Position numbers and translations under genes: made by a program. A stretch of DNA of 64,000 nucleotides from Marisa cornuarietis (Eukaryota > Mollusca > Gastropoda > Architaenioglossa > Ampullariidae): assembly GCA_004794655.1 (NCBI GenBank), contig SMMW01000568.1, forward strand, positions 2,221,001-2,285,000, in the 5' to 3' direction. Within the stretch, counting starts at the first letter, position 1, and each line of letters opens with the position of its first letter. A model generated the notes under the pieces. It made no database searches and was not told where the DNA came from. It saw only the letters and a program-made list of their open reading frames with translations. Below, piece by piece: positions 35,060 to 46,601 of this stretch.

Positions 35060-35345
35060 TACTCTTTGCATCTGATCTCAGAAGATGGGGTCACAAATCT
35101 GTTTTGCTAGTAAAATGAAGCAGCACCATGGCGAGACATGGAGGTCACCAAGTTTCTTCTTCGAGTGAAGTTACATGTTGTCGAGACACAGATGAATGCT
35201 CACAGCCGCTTCCCACTTTCCTCCCCACTATTCCAGCAAAATAATTCATTTTCGATCCCCTCCCTTGCGCTTTAACTCGGTTGTCTCAATTTAAAGTCAT
35301 TGGTGTTAGAGCTTTGAATTGTGGTCGAGCTACAAACATCACCGC
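35060..35345 (+). repeat. Lectin promoter-upstream module, second inverted copy
   Basis: Reads like the region upstream of promoters 1 and 4 (GGCGAGACATGGAGG, CCACTATTCCAGC, CCCCTCCCTTGCGCTTT, GAGCTTTGAATTGT) but in plus orientation. The CRE octamer is decayed (GTGAAGTTACA) and the module ends before the TATA box. Confidence 0.65.
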
Positions 35346-35742
35346 TGTTGATTCCTTGATAATACTACAACTACATTAACAGAATAAATAAATAAAACTC
35401 AAATTTTATGAATACATGTTAGATAAAATACATGTAATAAGCAGGTAAGGAATCAAAGGCAATAAGAAAGACTTGCTTATCACCGCCATTTAAAGTTTAT
35501 TCACAAGGTAATATATATATCCTTAGAAGACTGAATAAAGATGAAGAAACAGACCTAAACCATCAAAATTGATGTACGACACTCTGAGAACAAATCATTT
35601 GTGAGGTACTGTTTTATCTTCTCTGGTGTCCTCTTTCTTGTCTTAACCGTAGCCAAGATCTTTGGTTATAGCTTTTTTCTTGTCGTAGGCGTCATTGACC
35701 CAGTTTTTAAGTGCGAAGAATCCACGTGAAGGCAAAGGGTCA

Positions 35743-36006
35743 GGGGCCAGTTGCACAACATGTTTCTAAACCTTAAAACTGTTCTAAACAAGCAAAATTT
35801 CTTCTTAACCATTTTGATGCATTGCACAAAAACATAAAAAAATTGTACTGACAGGACGGAAAGTCAGACTTAAACAACTTTGTCTTAGTTAAAGCAGTTT
35901 TAGTTTTAAAATTCTAAAATTGTGGTGTGCACTTTAAACTAATTATCTAAATAGATTCAAGGCCTAAAAGTGTTTAAAATTAGAAATCTGTTGTGCAACT
36001 GGCCCC
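35743..36006. mobile_element. MITE with 18-bp perfect terminal inverted repeats
   Basis: GGGGCCAGTTGCACAACA at 35743-35760 is the exact reverse complement of 35989-36006. The 264-bp element is non-coding, and its subterminal regions (TTTCTAAACCTTAAAACTGT against TTTAAAATTAGAAATC) are also loosely inverted. A partial second copy is at 5840-6070. Superfamily not assigned; no clear target duplication was read. Confidence 0.82.
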
Positions 36007-36059
36007 AGGCCGCGAACGAGTCTCAGGGCCAGAAAGTAACTGTCAGATTCCAGGATGAT

Positions 36060-36260
36060 TTCTCTTTGCGTTTTCTGTATTTGTCTTTTATTCGTCACCA
36101 GTAGTGTTGTTTATCCTTCGGTTGATAATATTTGATTTGTTTGTTCTTCTGTCCCTCGTATGTTGTCCATGTTTTGTTCTTATTCTTAAGCGCTAAGAGC
36201 ATGCTCCACAGATGAGTGTGAGTATGCGCTTGACAAATCTAGCGTTTATTATTATTACTA
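36060..36260 (+). mobile_element. CR1/jockey-like LINE 3' tail
   Basis: Matches the 3' untranslated part of the copies ending at 26.0 and 62.0 kb: TCTGTCCCTCGTATGTTG, GCGCTAAGAGCATGCTCC, GAGTGTGAGTATGCGCTTGA and an ATT tail. Confidence 0.7.
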
Positions 36261-38050
36261 GAAAATAAATATTCAACGAAAAGTAAAAGTTTTCTTTCTA
36301 GACATAACGATACTCATGATACATGTCCAAAAGAAGTTCTGTTTCATCATTTAAAAGATTTTCAAAGGTTTCCAAAAAAGATTTGGGAAGACAGCAACGG
36401 ACAAGGCAATAAACTCTGATACAGTGGACAAGACGCCAGACACGAGCATGGCGTGGGCTTCCTCGTACAGATGGAAACGGTCAGAGCCCTCGTCAGCTGG
36501 TTACCCATGTCCAGCAAGCTGATCTCCATACATATCTCTGCCAGGTCTCACAATGTCCATGGGATAACGCAGGCATTGACCTTGACTTTTTTTTAGCGAG
36601 TCTGAAGCTGAGGATTTCATGGGCGTACAGTAAGCTGCGGATATTGACAAAAATTAGTGTGAAATTCACATCAAATGGCTTCTCACCATGCATTGCAAGA
36701 GAAAAAAACCGACCTGTTGATATTGCTTACAACAGCAAACATTGTTTTGCCGCATGGGATGACTAGAAGTTTCATCATGCACGACGATTTAAACAAAAGC
36801 TGGGTATCTGATAACTGTCATTTATCGTCATCAAATAATTGATTCACGGTAGACTACATTAAGCTACTGGCTCAGTTTAAAAGAAGAGATCGATGGGTCA
36901 TCGCATTTGGCCTCTGGCAACGTCATCACAATTTATCAGCCGAATACGTGACCATCGGCAGTTTGTGTCACTGACATCTGTCGTGGTCCTACCCTGGCGT
37001 CCTTCAATGACAGTAGAGAAACACATTGACCGCCAGGTTTTGAATGGGAACAGATTGCATACAACGCGCATGCGCTGGATTGAGATACGCTCTCGCAAAT
37101 TTCGGGTTTCACAGGACTTAAGTCTTTGTGTTGTGTTTTGTGTTTGTACTTGCCTGGATTTGGCTCTGAAGATTTGTTATCGTGGTATTATAGCTTACAT
37201 CACTTGTACAACCCAGAACCGAAGATTTCTTTACTGTTAGACTGTCATTACATTGTGTATTATTTGTATTTAAAGCGCTTTATGTCTGGCTAATCCCCGA
37301 GAAAGGTAATTTAAAACAACTGTATGCGGATCATCATAGAAAGTTTGATAGCTTTAAATACAGTTGTTCTGAATTACACTAGCTAAAATATGCATCATTT
37401 TTCGCATTTCCGATGTAATTTTCCCGCCCTTTACATAGATTTCTGGTGGATATTTTTTATGTAACCATGACCGTAATTTTAAAAGAAGCGTATTAGGGTA
37501 GTTTATTATTTTTTTAATAAAAACACAAATAAGGGACATTAATACTCTTTCTAGTACATATACAAGTAAGTCATGATTTATATTTTGTTGTTGTTGAAGT
37601 GAGAAAGATGGTAACAGGGAAGAAAATGCTTTAGTCTCTCACTCTCTCTCTCTTACATACACACAGAGAGACACAAGCACGCACGCGCACAAAAAATAGT
37701 CGTCTCCTGCAAAATAGTTAAAGAAATAAATGAATTCTATTTAAATGAGTATGTGAATACCTAGAAAATCACTGTACCCTTACAGCATTTTCTGTCTTTT
37801 CCATAAACATGTCTTGTCATCTCTCCGTTGTTATGCTTCCACTTTGTCTAATCCCTCGTTTTTCATGAAGGCAGAGAACTGAAACTGGATTTTTAAAAAA
37901 TTGTATGACGCATTCTTCTATTAAAGATATATGGAGCACTTTGCTATGCAAGCCGGTGACCTAGTTAAAAGCAGAAGTAGACATCATTAGCTCATAAGGT
38001 AGACCTTTAGAAAACCGTTCATTAAAAAAGGAATTCATTGTTTGTGCTCC
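36261..38050. other. Gap with duplicated segment, no gene
   Basis: About 36900-37095 matches 28530-28800 apart from the (ACAG)n tract. The rest shows no domain, RNA gene or CTLD exon; in particular the first CTLD half expected ahead of the orphan exon at 38.06 kb is missing. Confidence 0.5.
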
Positions 38051-38062
38051 AGCCTATAGATA

Positions 38063-38278
38063 ACAGTTATGGGTTGGAGCAAATGACATTAAAAAGGAGG
38101 GACGCTTCCAGTGGAGCGACCTCACCCTGTTGACGAAAGATACTAGACTCTGGTCCAGCGGGCAACCAGACAACTGGGCCAACAATGAGGACTGTGTCAA
38201 AGTCGGCCACAATAACGGTATCGTGAGCTGTGTCGTGCTCAACGACCTTCCCTGCTCGGTGAAGCTGGGGATTGTCAG
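38063..38278 (+). pseudogene. Orphan second-half CTLD exon, frameshifted
   Basis: Reads WVGANDIKKEGRFQWSDLTL, then LWSSGQPDNWANNEDCVKV and VLNDLPCSVKLGIVR, clearly the second CTLD half found at 23.3 and 63.4 kb. After the GGG codon near the end, the 63.4 kb copy has TTTGTTTGTCAGG and this copy ATTGTCAGG, a four-base loss that removes the last CTLD cysteine and brings an early TAA (38279-38281). Before the WVG motif, the frame meets TAA at about 38059. There is no matching acceptor in phase 1 and no partner exon nearby. Confidence 0.82.
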
Positions 38279-38715
38279 GTAAACATCAAGACACGGTAAA
38301 TGACAAATAATATGTTATCAACACTGTACGTTACTAACGTTCAGTCAGCTCGTCACAGTCTTCTTCTGCTCTTACCATGGCACACGTGCAAGGGCTGGTT
38401 ATGCTGGTATTTGACAAAATAAAGACACGTTAAAATAACTCCTCCCACGATTGTGTTGTTGTCAATTGTAATGTAAGACCTGACGAGCCAGTAAATGCGA
38501 AAGTGCTGTTAGTAATATTGTATATATCACAGAGATATAAGAATGCGAGACTGTCGTTAGTAACATCGTAATATCACAGAGATATCAGCTACAGTAGCTC
38601 GTACTCAGAGCTCTCACACTTGGCACACAAATATCGCACAAGAGATGACTAATCAACTCCGCCTGGAAACCCCCCGTTTAACCTGCCGGTCCCAAGCCCG
38701 GATGAAGGAGGAGGG

Positions 38716-40356
38716 TTGGGCGTGGGGTTAGCAACCCCACCCTGTAAAACAACCCTTGCTACAGAAACTACAACTACAACACTACCACAACGAGAGCCTG
38801 GACGGGAAGATCCCTCTTTGGAGGGGCCTATGACGCGTGCTGGCGAAAGCCTTCGGGAAGTCAGCTCGCCGACCTATCTTCTTACGGCCAAGGCAAAAAC
38901 CAGGATAGGGACCTGGAACATCAGAACCCTATACGAGAGAGGAAAATCAGCTCAGGTAGCACAGGAGATGAAGAACTATGGCATCAAGCTCCTTGGCCTG
39001 TGCGAGACCAGATGGAATGGTAGCGGTCAGACCAGACTCTCGTCAGGAGAGACTATCATCTACTCTGGACATGAAGACCCTGACCATGACCACTCACAAG
39101 GAGTAGCAGTACTGATGACACAGGAGGCTGCAAGGGCACTAATATCATGGGAACCAGTTTCGCCACGACTCATGGCAGCTCGGTTCAACTCCAAAGGAAA
39201 AAAGATGACCATCATCCAGTGCTATGCACATACCAACGCAGCAAAAGAAGAGGAGAAGGAGGACTTTTACAACTCCCTACAAGCGCTGGTTGATCGTACT
39301 CCAAGACGAGACCTGAAGATCATCATGGGCGACATGAATGCCAAAGTTGGAGATGAAAACACGGATAAAGAACACATAATGGGAAAGCACGGTGTGGGCA
39401 ACTGCAATGAGAATGGTGAGCTGTTCACAGACTTCTGCTTGTTTAATGACCTTGTAATCGGAGGCACAGTCTTTCCTCACAAAACCATCCACAAGACCAC
39501 CTGGACTTCACCAGATGGAAAGACAGAAAACCAGATCGATCACATCACCATTAATCGACAGTTTAGAAGAAGTCTGCTGGATGTCAGGGTAAGGCGTGGT
39601 GCAGATGCAGCCTCAGACCACCACCTGCTTGTAGCAACTTTGAAGATAAAGCTGAGGTCCTTCCATGAGTCATCAGACAGACCACGCCACAAATTCAACG
39701 TGCAGTTTCTTAGAAATCGCAGGAAGCAAGAAGAGTTCAACTGTGAAGTCAAAAACAGGTTTGAGGCACTGGAGGGACTCTTTGAAGAAACAGTGGCCAA
39801 CCACTGGACAGGATTACAGGAGACCTGGAAGGCCGCCTGCAAACGGGTTCTGGGAAAGAAACAGAAACAACACAAGGAATGGCTGAGCATAGGGACCTGG
39901 AAAAAGATAGAGGAAAGGAGAGAGCTGAAGCAGAAGATCAGCCAGTGTCAAGACCAGCAGGAAAAAGAAGAGTTCAGAGCAAAGTACTGGGAGATGAACA
40001 GAGAAGTGAAGAAGAGTGCAAGAGGCGACAAGAGACAGTTCGCACACAGGATGACAGAAGAGGCAGAACAAGCAGCTGGGCAAAATAACATGAAAAGACT
40101 ATACGAAATTACAAGAACTCTGTCAGGACGGAAAAACATCAATGCATGCAGGCAAGTAAAAAATAAAAATGGCAACGCCATTACTGGGGATGCAGAACAA
40201 AGATCTCGCTGGGCAGAACATTTTAAAGAAATACTGAACCGGCCACCACCAGCAACAATTTTGGACATTGCCCCAGTCACCGAGCAACTCCAGGTGAACA
40301 CCAACCCACCAACCCACCAACCAAGGCAGAAATCATCAAAGCCATCAAGTCTCTGA
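38716..40356 (+). pseudogene. LINE polyprotein 5' part: AP endonuclease domain
   Basis: Encodes the endonuclease that nicks target DNA: GTWNIRTLYERGKSAQVA, GLCETRWNGSG (catalytic Glu), GDMNAKVGDENTDKE, and SDHHLLVATLKIKL (catalytic Asp-His near the domain end), followed by a basic, Lys/Glu-rich linker. The frame should run on into the reverse transcriptase but is shifted by a tandem eight-base duplication, CCCACCAA at 40305-40312 repeated at 40313-40320. Without the repeat the two parts would share one frame of roughly 1040 residues. The catalytic domains look otherwise undamaged. Confidence 0.88.
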
Positions 40357-41834
40357 AAACTGGTAAGGCGGCAGGCCCAGATGGCATTCCTGCAGAGGCA
40401 CTCAAGGCGGATCCAACAGCCGCAGCAGAGATGCTACACCCCCTGCTGCAGAAAATTTGGACGCAGGAGCAAGTTCCAGCAGACTGGAAACTTGGCTATC
40501 TGGTAAAGCTACCCAAGAAAGGTGACCTTACCCAGTGCAGCAACTGGCGTGGGATTATGCTACTGTCCATTCCCAGCAAGGTGCTGACCAGAATCATGCT
40601 GGACAGACTGAAGAATGCCCTAGACAAGAGACTGCGGCAAGAACAGGAAGGCTTTCGGCAGGGTAGATCATGCACAGACCATATTGCTACACTGCGAATC
40701 ATTATTGAACAGTCCATCGAATGGCAGTCCCCACTATACATGACATTTGTGGACTTTGAGAAGGCATTTGACTCCGTAGACAGAGAGACCATCTGGAAGT
40801 TGATGCAGCACTACGGATTTCCACCAAAGTTCATTGCCATCATCCAACAGCTGTATGAGGACTCGACATGCCAGGTGATCCACAATGGGAAGCTGACGGA
40901 CCCCTTTGCAGTGAGGACTGGAGTAAGGCAAGGTTGCATGCTCTCGCCGACAACCTTCCTGATCGTCATAGACTGGATCATGAGAAGAACAACCTCTAAC
41001 AGCAACACAGGCATTCAATGGACCTTTGCCATGCAACTTGAAGATCTCGACTTTGCAGACGACATCAGCCTGCTGTCCCACAAGCAACAACATGCACAGA
41101 CAAAGCTCACTCGGCTCTCAGAAGAAGCAGCGACAACTGGCCTGACAATCAACATCAAGAAGACAGAGGTAATGCGGATCAACAACAAGCAAGAAGCCCC
41201 ACTTCAACTACACGGGGAATGTATCACAGAGACTGACCGCTTCACCTACCTAGGCAGCATAGTCACCAAAGATGGAGGTGCTGATGAAGATGTAAGAAGC
41301 AGAATAAATAAAGCCAGGCAAGCATTCCACATCCTGCGACCCATCTGGAATTCCAAGGCACTATCTCAACATACCAAGATCCGCATCTTTCATACGAACG
41401 TAAAATCTGTCCTTCTATATGGGTCTGAGACATGGCGTGTAACAAACAACATCACCAGGAAGATTCAAACATTCATAAACAGATGTCTGCGGCACATTTT
41501 CAACATCAGATGGCCCGAGAGAATCTCCAATGCATACCTGTGGGAGAGAGCCAACCAGAAACCTGCCAGCCAAGACATCAAGAAGCGAAAGTGGGGCTGG
41601 ATCGGCCACACCCTGCGAAAGCCGGCCGAAAATCTAACACGACAAGCTCTGGACTGGAACCCACAGGGGAGACGCAGGGTTGGGAGACCCAGACAGACGT
41701 GGAGAAGATCGGTCCACGGCGAGGCGGAGGCAGCTGGAATGACATGGACCCAACTGGGGAGGGAGGCCCAGAACCGGGTTCGCTGGCGTGGTGTAGTTGC
41801 GGCCCTATGCTCCACTGGGGGCGAAAAGGAATAA
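40321..41834 (+). pseudogene. LINE polyprotein 3' part: reverse transcriptase domain
   Basis: Begins in the second frame with KAEIIKAIKSLKTGKAAGPD and shows the reverse-transcriptase blocks in order: DWKLGYLVKLPKKGD, EGFRQGRSCTDHIATL, FVDFEKAFDSVDRETIW, GVRQGCMLSPTTF, the catalytic LDFADDISLL, TYLGSIVTKDGG, VLLYGSETW, and a basic C-terminal GRRRVGRPRQTWRRSV. It is open to its stop at 41834. Only the eight-base duplication upstream separates it from the endonuclease. Confidence 0.88.
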
Positions 41835-41858
41835 TAATAAGAAGAGGATGACTAATCA

Positions 41859-42285
41859 GACAAGTTTGCAACTACCTTATGATTTGACCTCCGTATCATA
41901 TTTTACACCTGACAACACTTACAAGTTAATTTAGCATGTGAATTCGTGAACTCAGTACTAAAGCACAGAGACACGGCTTGTACGAGCGTGTTTCTGTAGA
42001 TACTTAGTCTAGGTTAGACAGGGCAATATTAGAAAAATACAGTCTCAGATAAATTAGAATATCGTTTGACATCCTTGAAGCAAATGACGAACAATGGTCA
42101 AATCATTAACAATTATTTAAATTTAATTCCATTCTAAGATATGCGTATAATTTGTACTATGTTACAAATAGCTGAATAAGATCTATAATTTTCTCTCTTT
42201 TTCACTTCATTTCGCTTGATGACTGTAAATTCAAACATCCTATTTTCCACGCAAGTATCACACGAGAAGGTGTGTGTGTGTGTGT
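41859..42285. other. Gap with no recognised gene
   Basis: Target-site flank of the LINE; A-T rich, with a GT run near 42270-42286. Nothing else recognised. Confidence 0.45.
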
Positions 42286-42289
42286 GGGA

Positions 42290-42455
42290 TTGGTGTTTAC
42301 ACCAAGCCAGCAACTACGGCAAGGCAGCCAGCCCTGTCAACAGATGCCACATGCAGAGAAAGAATAGCGTGTCCGGGACAAGAACTGAACACAGGACAGC
42401 CAGCCTGTACTGGTGGCAGGCGTTAACCGTTGCCCCACAAGGCCGGCTGAGTATC
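42290..42455 (-). mobile_element. Possible second type of tRNA-related SINE
   Basis: Reverse complement starts GCCGGCCTTGTGGGGCAACG then GTTAACGCCTGCCACC, resembling a tRNA A-box region, with GTGTTCAGTTC as a weak B-box about 45 bases later. Only one copy in the window, so the call rests on promoter-like boxes alone. Confidence 0.4.
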
Positions 42456-44085
42456 ACACAAGAAAGGACACAAAAATCGTTATATTTTGATAAAACAACC
42501 TCATTGCCAGACGTCACATCAATTTTCACAGGAGATTACATGACAAGTATACTATATTTCTCTTTTGCAGGCGTATGAAATGCATATAGTTACAAATCGG
42601 AGTAAAATGTCTGACAGGGACACTTTAATCTGTTTCTTTATTCGATAGATGAATAGAGTACCCATTAAAATACTGGCGAAAGGCATTACAACACTATCAC
42701 ATCAGTTTGTATTAGTTTGTATCGAAGCGATCTTCAGGAGTTCTCTGGTAAGACAGTTCCTACGTTGTGGCAAAATAATCAGAAGCTACCTCATTTTTGG
42801 TTCGTTGGATGACAGAATTAGATAATAAAGGGACGTTTATACATAAAGATGTAATATTAACACTGAAACATTAGAATTGACCTTCACACTGGAGACCTTA
42901 AAGAACGTGCATTTGGAGGTTTGTTATTAATTTTATTCAATACACACCTTCACTTACATCGCCCGGAAAGCTTTACTGAATCAGATACCAGCAGAAACAA
43001 CCAGCTATAAACTAAGCTTAGCTATTTTCTATTGATGTAAAATAATGTCGAAGACGGAAACGTAAGAATGTAGACACTTTCCTCACTAGTCACTCGTCAG
43101 ACGCTCGAAGCACGTCAGGCAAGTTCTGAATCGCTGGATGGATGACTGGAGAAACAAGTTCCAGTATTTTCTACCAGATGTCCCCGAGGTCCTTGAATCG
43201 TTCCTGATATAAAGCCATTATCTTGGAAACAAAGTTTAGGTTTGGCCTGTTAGCCAACGCGTGAGACGAAGTACTGCACACGTTGCCTCCTTCAGATAGC
43301 CGTTGTTTTTGTGCGAGAACATCTCTAATCTTCTCACTGCTCTTTCATAGTCTTATACCATTTATTTTTGCTGTAACATTAATAAACGTCATGCAATTCT
43401 CTCTCTCAAACTATGACATTGTCAGATTGTACTGTTTGTTGTAGAGTTAAGATGCAATTTTCTAAATATTGGTGCCACTGGTAATTTGTTATGACGAATA
43501 AAATAAAAGAAACATACATTAGAGCAAAATATGCGAATAAAGTTTAATACTTTCTTGTAAAGGAGTGGAGCATTCCTACTAAATATGAGTATAATCAGTC
43601 AAACGGTGTAATTGTGCAGAATTATCAACCACCGCCACAAACATCCCCAACCTGCTGTCTCCAAGTACGTCACAGGAGCATGGCTTTTTGAATGGATGAA
43701 TAAAACGAAGGACGAGTGAATTGATTGATGGCCTTATTAATATATTGACTGTCAGTTGCATTTTTTCCGCTTTTTGTCAATGTACTTTGCCAGAACCCTT
43801 CGCCTGCGCACTAAGAGAAGTAAAGTTGCGTCTCGAGTACAGCCCTAGATTGTGACACTAGCAACCCCCACAAACATGGCGCTATATCAACTGAATCATT
43901 GCCTACTTTCAAACATTACAAAAACCTGATTGGTTGACGTTTTATTAGCTTTCTAAGGGAAGTAATCCATAGAAGCACAATTCATAAGTGTGCCAAGAGT
44001 TTCTTCTCTTACATATTCATCTAATAATAATAATAATAAATGCAAAACTTGTATCGCGCATACTCACACTTCTAAGGCCCATGGT
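42456..44085. other. Gap with no recognised gene
   Basis: A-T rich. Reverse complement of 44030-44075 resembles the LINE-tail motif (GTGAGTATGCGCGATACAAG with an ATT run), so a small inverted LINE tail sits at its right end. An (AACA)n tract follows at 44091-44118. Confidence 0.45.
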
Positions 44086-44129
44086 CTTGAACAAACAAAC
44101 AAACAAACAAACAAACAACGAAAGAATAC

Positions 44130-46210
44130 AGAACAATATCGATGATGCATAAAAACAAATACAGAAGACGCAGACATAACTTTTGACGGTATCCTACTTG
44201 CGAAAGCATATAGAAAGAAGACACTCAAGTCAGGATGAATCTGAAGATCTGTATGTTTAAAAGAATTAGAAGAAAAAAAGTGACACGTCCCGCCAGGCGC
44301 AGCCTCGTTTTCGAATACAGGCATGTAGAACAGTTCACAATGGCGGTGGTAAGAAAGTGTCTCCTGTTAATTTAGTTAAGTCGAGAGGGCTTGTGAGAAA
44401 AGTCTGGCAGCGTTTTATGGTATACCGCAGTACACTGACTAGTACATAGTAAGTAGAAAAGTTTTACTTTACTACCTTGATTTTTTAATTGGGAAAGGAG
44501 TATGAAGCTAAAATACCTACGAGCTATCTGAGAAATGGCAGGTTGTTTTACACTAAGGTAGTTTTTGAGCTTGTCGAGTAATTCATCGAGTGAGTGAGTG
44601 AGTGAGTGAGTGAGTGAGTGAGTGAGTGAGTGAGTGAGTGAGTGAGTGAGTGAGTGAGTGAGTGAGTGAGTGAGTGTGCGTGCGCGCTTGCTAACATTTT
44701 ACGAAGATGCATGTTATGCCTATCGTAAATGGCTGTGTATCCGTGCGCTTGTATGTAGGTAAGGCTTTGAGCCCGATGGGTGTTGGGGAAGAGAGCTACA
44801 TAAATGTTCTTTTTTAGACCACAGTGCTGTGTTGTATTCCAAGCTGACATCAGATACGAACTCGTTGAATTTTCGGCAGTTCTCTAACAGTCCTCCTCAT
44901 TCATCCTGTTTCACCTTGATACCAATCGCTTGAAAGGAAGATTTCACTCTCATCTTCCTTATCATTGAATTATGTTATTTATGCTACGTGGAGGCCGTGT
45001 TTATACAATCTGGCCAAAATTTTATTCACATGCCGGAAGTTTGGCTTCTTGCCTAAGCTCAGCCAGAAAGTTTGCACGGAAGTAGCAGCGAAATCGCCAT
45101 TTTCGTTTGTTTGTTTTGTTTTTAGGAAAAGAACACCATCCTCCTCTACACGCTTGACAGGTTAGTAACTGTAATAACATACAATTTTCTTTCATATTTC
45201 CGTAATCGATATTTTTGTTATCATTTGGTACAGTCGAGTTTAAATGTCTGTGCATACACTGTAACTCTTGTTTCATTATTCTAGGATCCAGCGCTTTGAT
45301 CAAAGAAATGACAATGACCAAGGTCACCATCATTCTCATCTTGGGTAAGTCGTCTGCTTACCATATTGTGAAAGAGTTTTACCTGTGATCAAGACTTTTC
45401 TTGGTAAGTCATCTTATTATAACATGCCATTAAATTTTCTTTACAATCCAATCTCTTTAAACAACATTAGTAGGTGATTAGACAGTTTTCTTAGTTATTT
45501 TAGGACAGTGAGAAAATATTTGACTTTTTTTAAACAAGGTGCCCTGTTCTCAAATGTGCTATGGACAGTCGTAGCTTCTGCCGCATCAGTAACTGACACA
45601 AGAGTTCAGGGCCTGACAAAGTTTAAGGGAGAGCACCTAGTCTTAATGGAAGGAAGTACTGAAGTTACGGCCCATGTCTACGTGTATCGCAATGGGGAGT
45701 CGGTGGCCAGCACGTCTGTACAGGCAAAGAGAGACCTACAGGTAACATTGTTCTTTTTTGCATGTCTACTTTATAATAATTTAAATACATATAAATTGTA
45801 CTGCCTATATTCCTTCTTCTTCTTCTTATTCCTTTTCGCCCACAGTGGAGCACAGGGCCGAAACTACACCACTGTGGTAATGTTGTAGTTTCTGTAGCAA
45901 GAGTTGTTTTACAGGGTGGGGTTGCTAACCCTACGCCCAACCCTCCTCCTTCATCCGGGCTTGGGACCGACAGGTTACCGGGGGGTTTCCAGGCGGAATT
46001 ATTTTCATAGATCGTGTAAAAAAAAAACTCGAACAGGAATGTAAAATATTTACTATTTTTTTTAAGGGGCGACTGCTTGTGGCCGACAACTCCAGTGTGA
46101 AGCTGACTAACCTGACGTCACGTGACCTGGGACTGTACCGCGTGGAGGTCAAACTGTCTGATGGAAGCGCCGTAGAGCAAAGCACGATGTAGGTGGTCAG
46201 AGGTAATGGT
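44130..46210 (+). repeat. Segmental duplication B, copy 2
   Basis: Counterpart of 18190-20220; differs by a longer (GAGT)n tract (44589-44675), absence of the SINE present at 19.3 kb, and presence of the LINE derivative at 45.8-46.0 kb. Confidence 0.8.
45813..45997 (-). mobile_element. Internally deleted LINE derivative
   Basis: Minus strand: TCCGCCTGGAAACCCCCCGG through CTACAGAAACTACAACATTA equals the first about 125 bp of the LINE at 38656, then GTGTAGTTTCGGCCCTGTGC and GGGCGAAAAGGAATAAGAAG equal its last about 60 bp plus tail. The whole coding region is missing. It lies in the intron between Ig1a and Ig1b of gene B2; the same intron in B1 (about 20010-20025, TTGCTTATTTTCCTAGATCG) is the empty site. 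Confidence 0.85.
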
Positions 46211-46601
46211 TTAGAGAAAGAGTGACACATGAAAATCAAGAACGATAGGGTCAGATATTTTCACAGCTGATCTCTGAGCTGATGTTGTGAGTCGATTCTC
46301 TTCTTTTAGCTTCCACGTAAACCTGATACTTCCTGTATAGGACAAATCATATTCTGTTTGCAGTTTGATTTTATTTCCCGGAAGAAAAGGGTTCAGTGTT
46401 TTTGTTAGTTTAGTTTAGCAGTTTAGCAAGAATCAACTAAAATCAAACGTCAGCTCACATTCTGTCTGCAGACCCCCCCCCCCGAGACCGCCAACAGCCA
46501 ATGGTGGTATTTCGTCAATTATTCAGCGCATGCGCAGTATACACTCGTCGGTGGTCAAAGCGGAAGTCGGGTACAGCCATTAGTGTTTACTACAGATCGA
46601 G

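Larger units (their letters stand above)
38656..41846 (+). mobile_element. Full-length non-LTR retrotransposon (APE + RT)
   Basis: A 3.19-kb element flanked by the perfect 12-bp duplication GATGACTAATCA (38644-38655 and 41847-41858), ending in a short AATAATAATAAGAAGAG tail. It encodes an apurinic-type endonuclease followed by a reverse transcriptase, the two-domain plan of RTE-like LINEs; the clade was not resolved from reading alone. An inverted, internally deleted derivative of the same element is at about 45813-45997. Confidence 0.92.

Noticed and set aside
39267..41871. Several open frames antisense to the LINE
   Set aside because: Shadows of the endonuclease and reverse-transcriptase frames; no independent motifs.
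43579..43761. Short minus-strand open frame
   Set aside because: No homologue in the window and no splice or promoter context.
45120..45170. Possible 5' UTR exon of gene B2 ending at GACAG|GTTAGT
   Set aside because: The donor is weak and no TATA-initiator pair was found upstream; insufficient to annotate.
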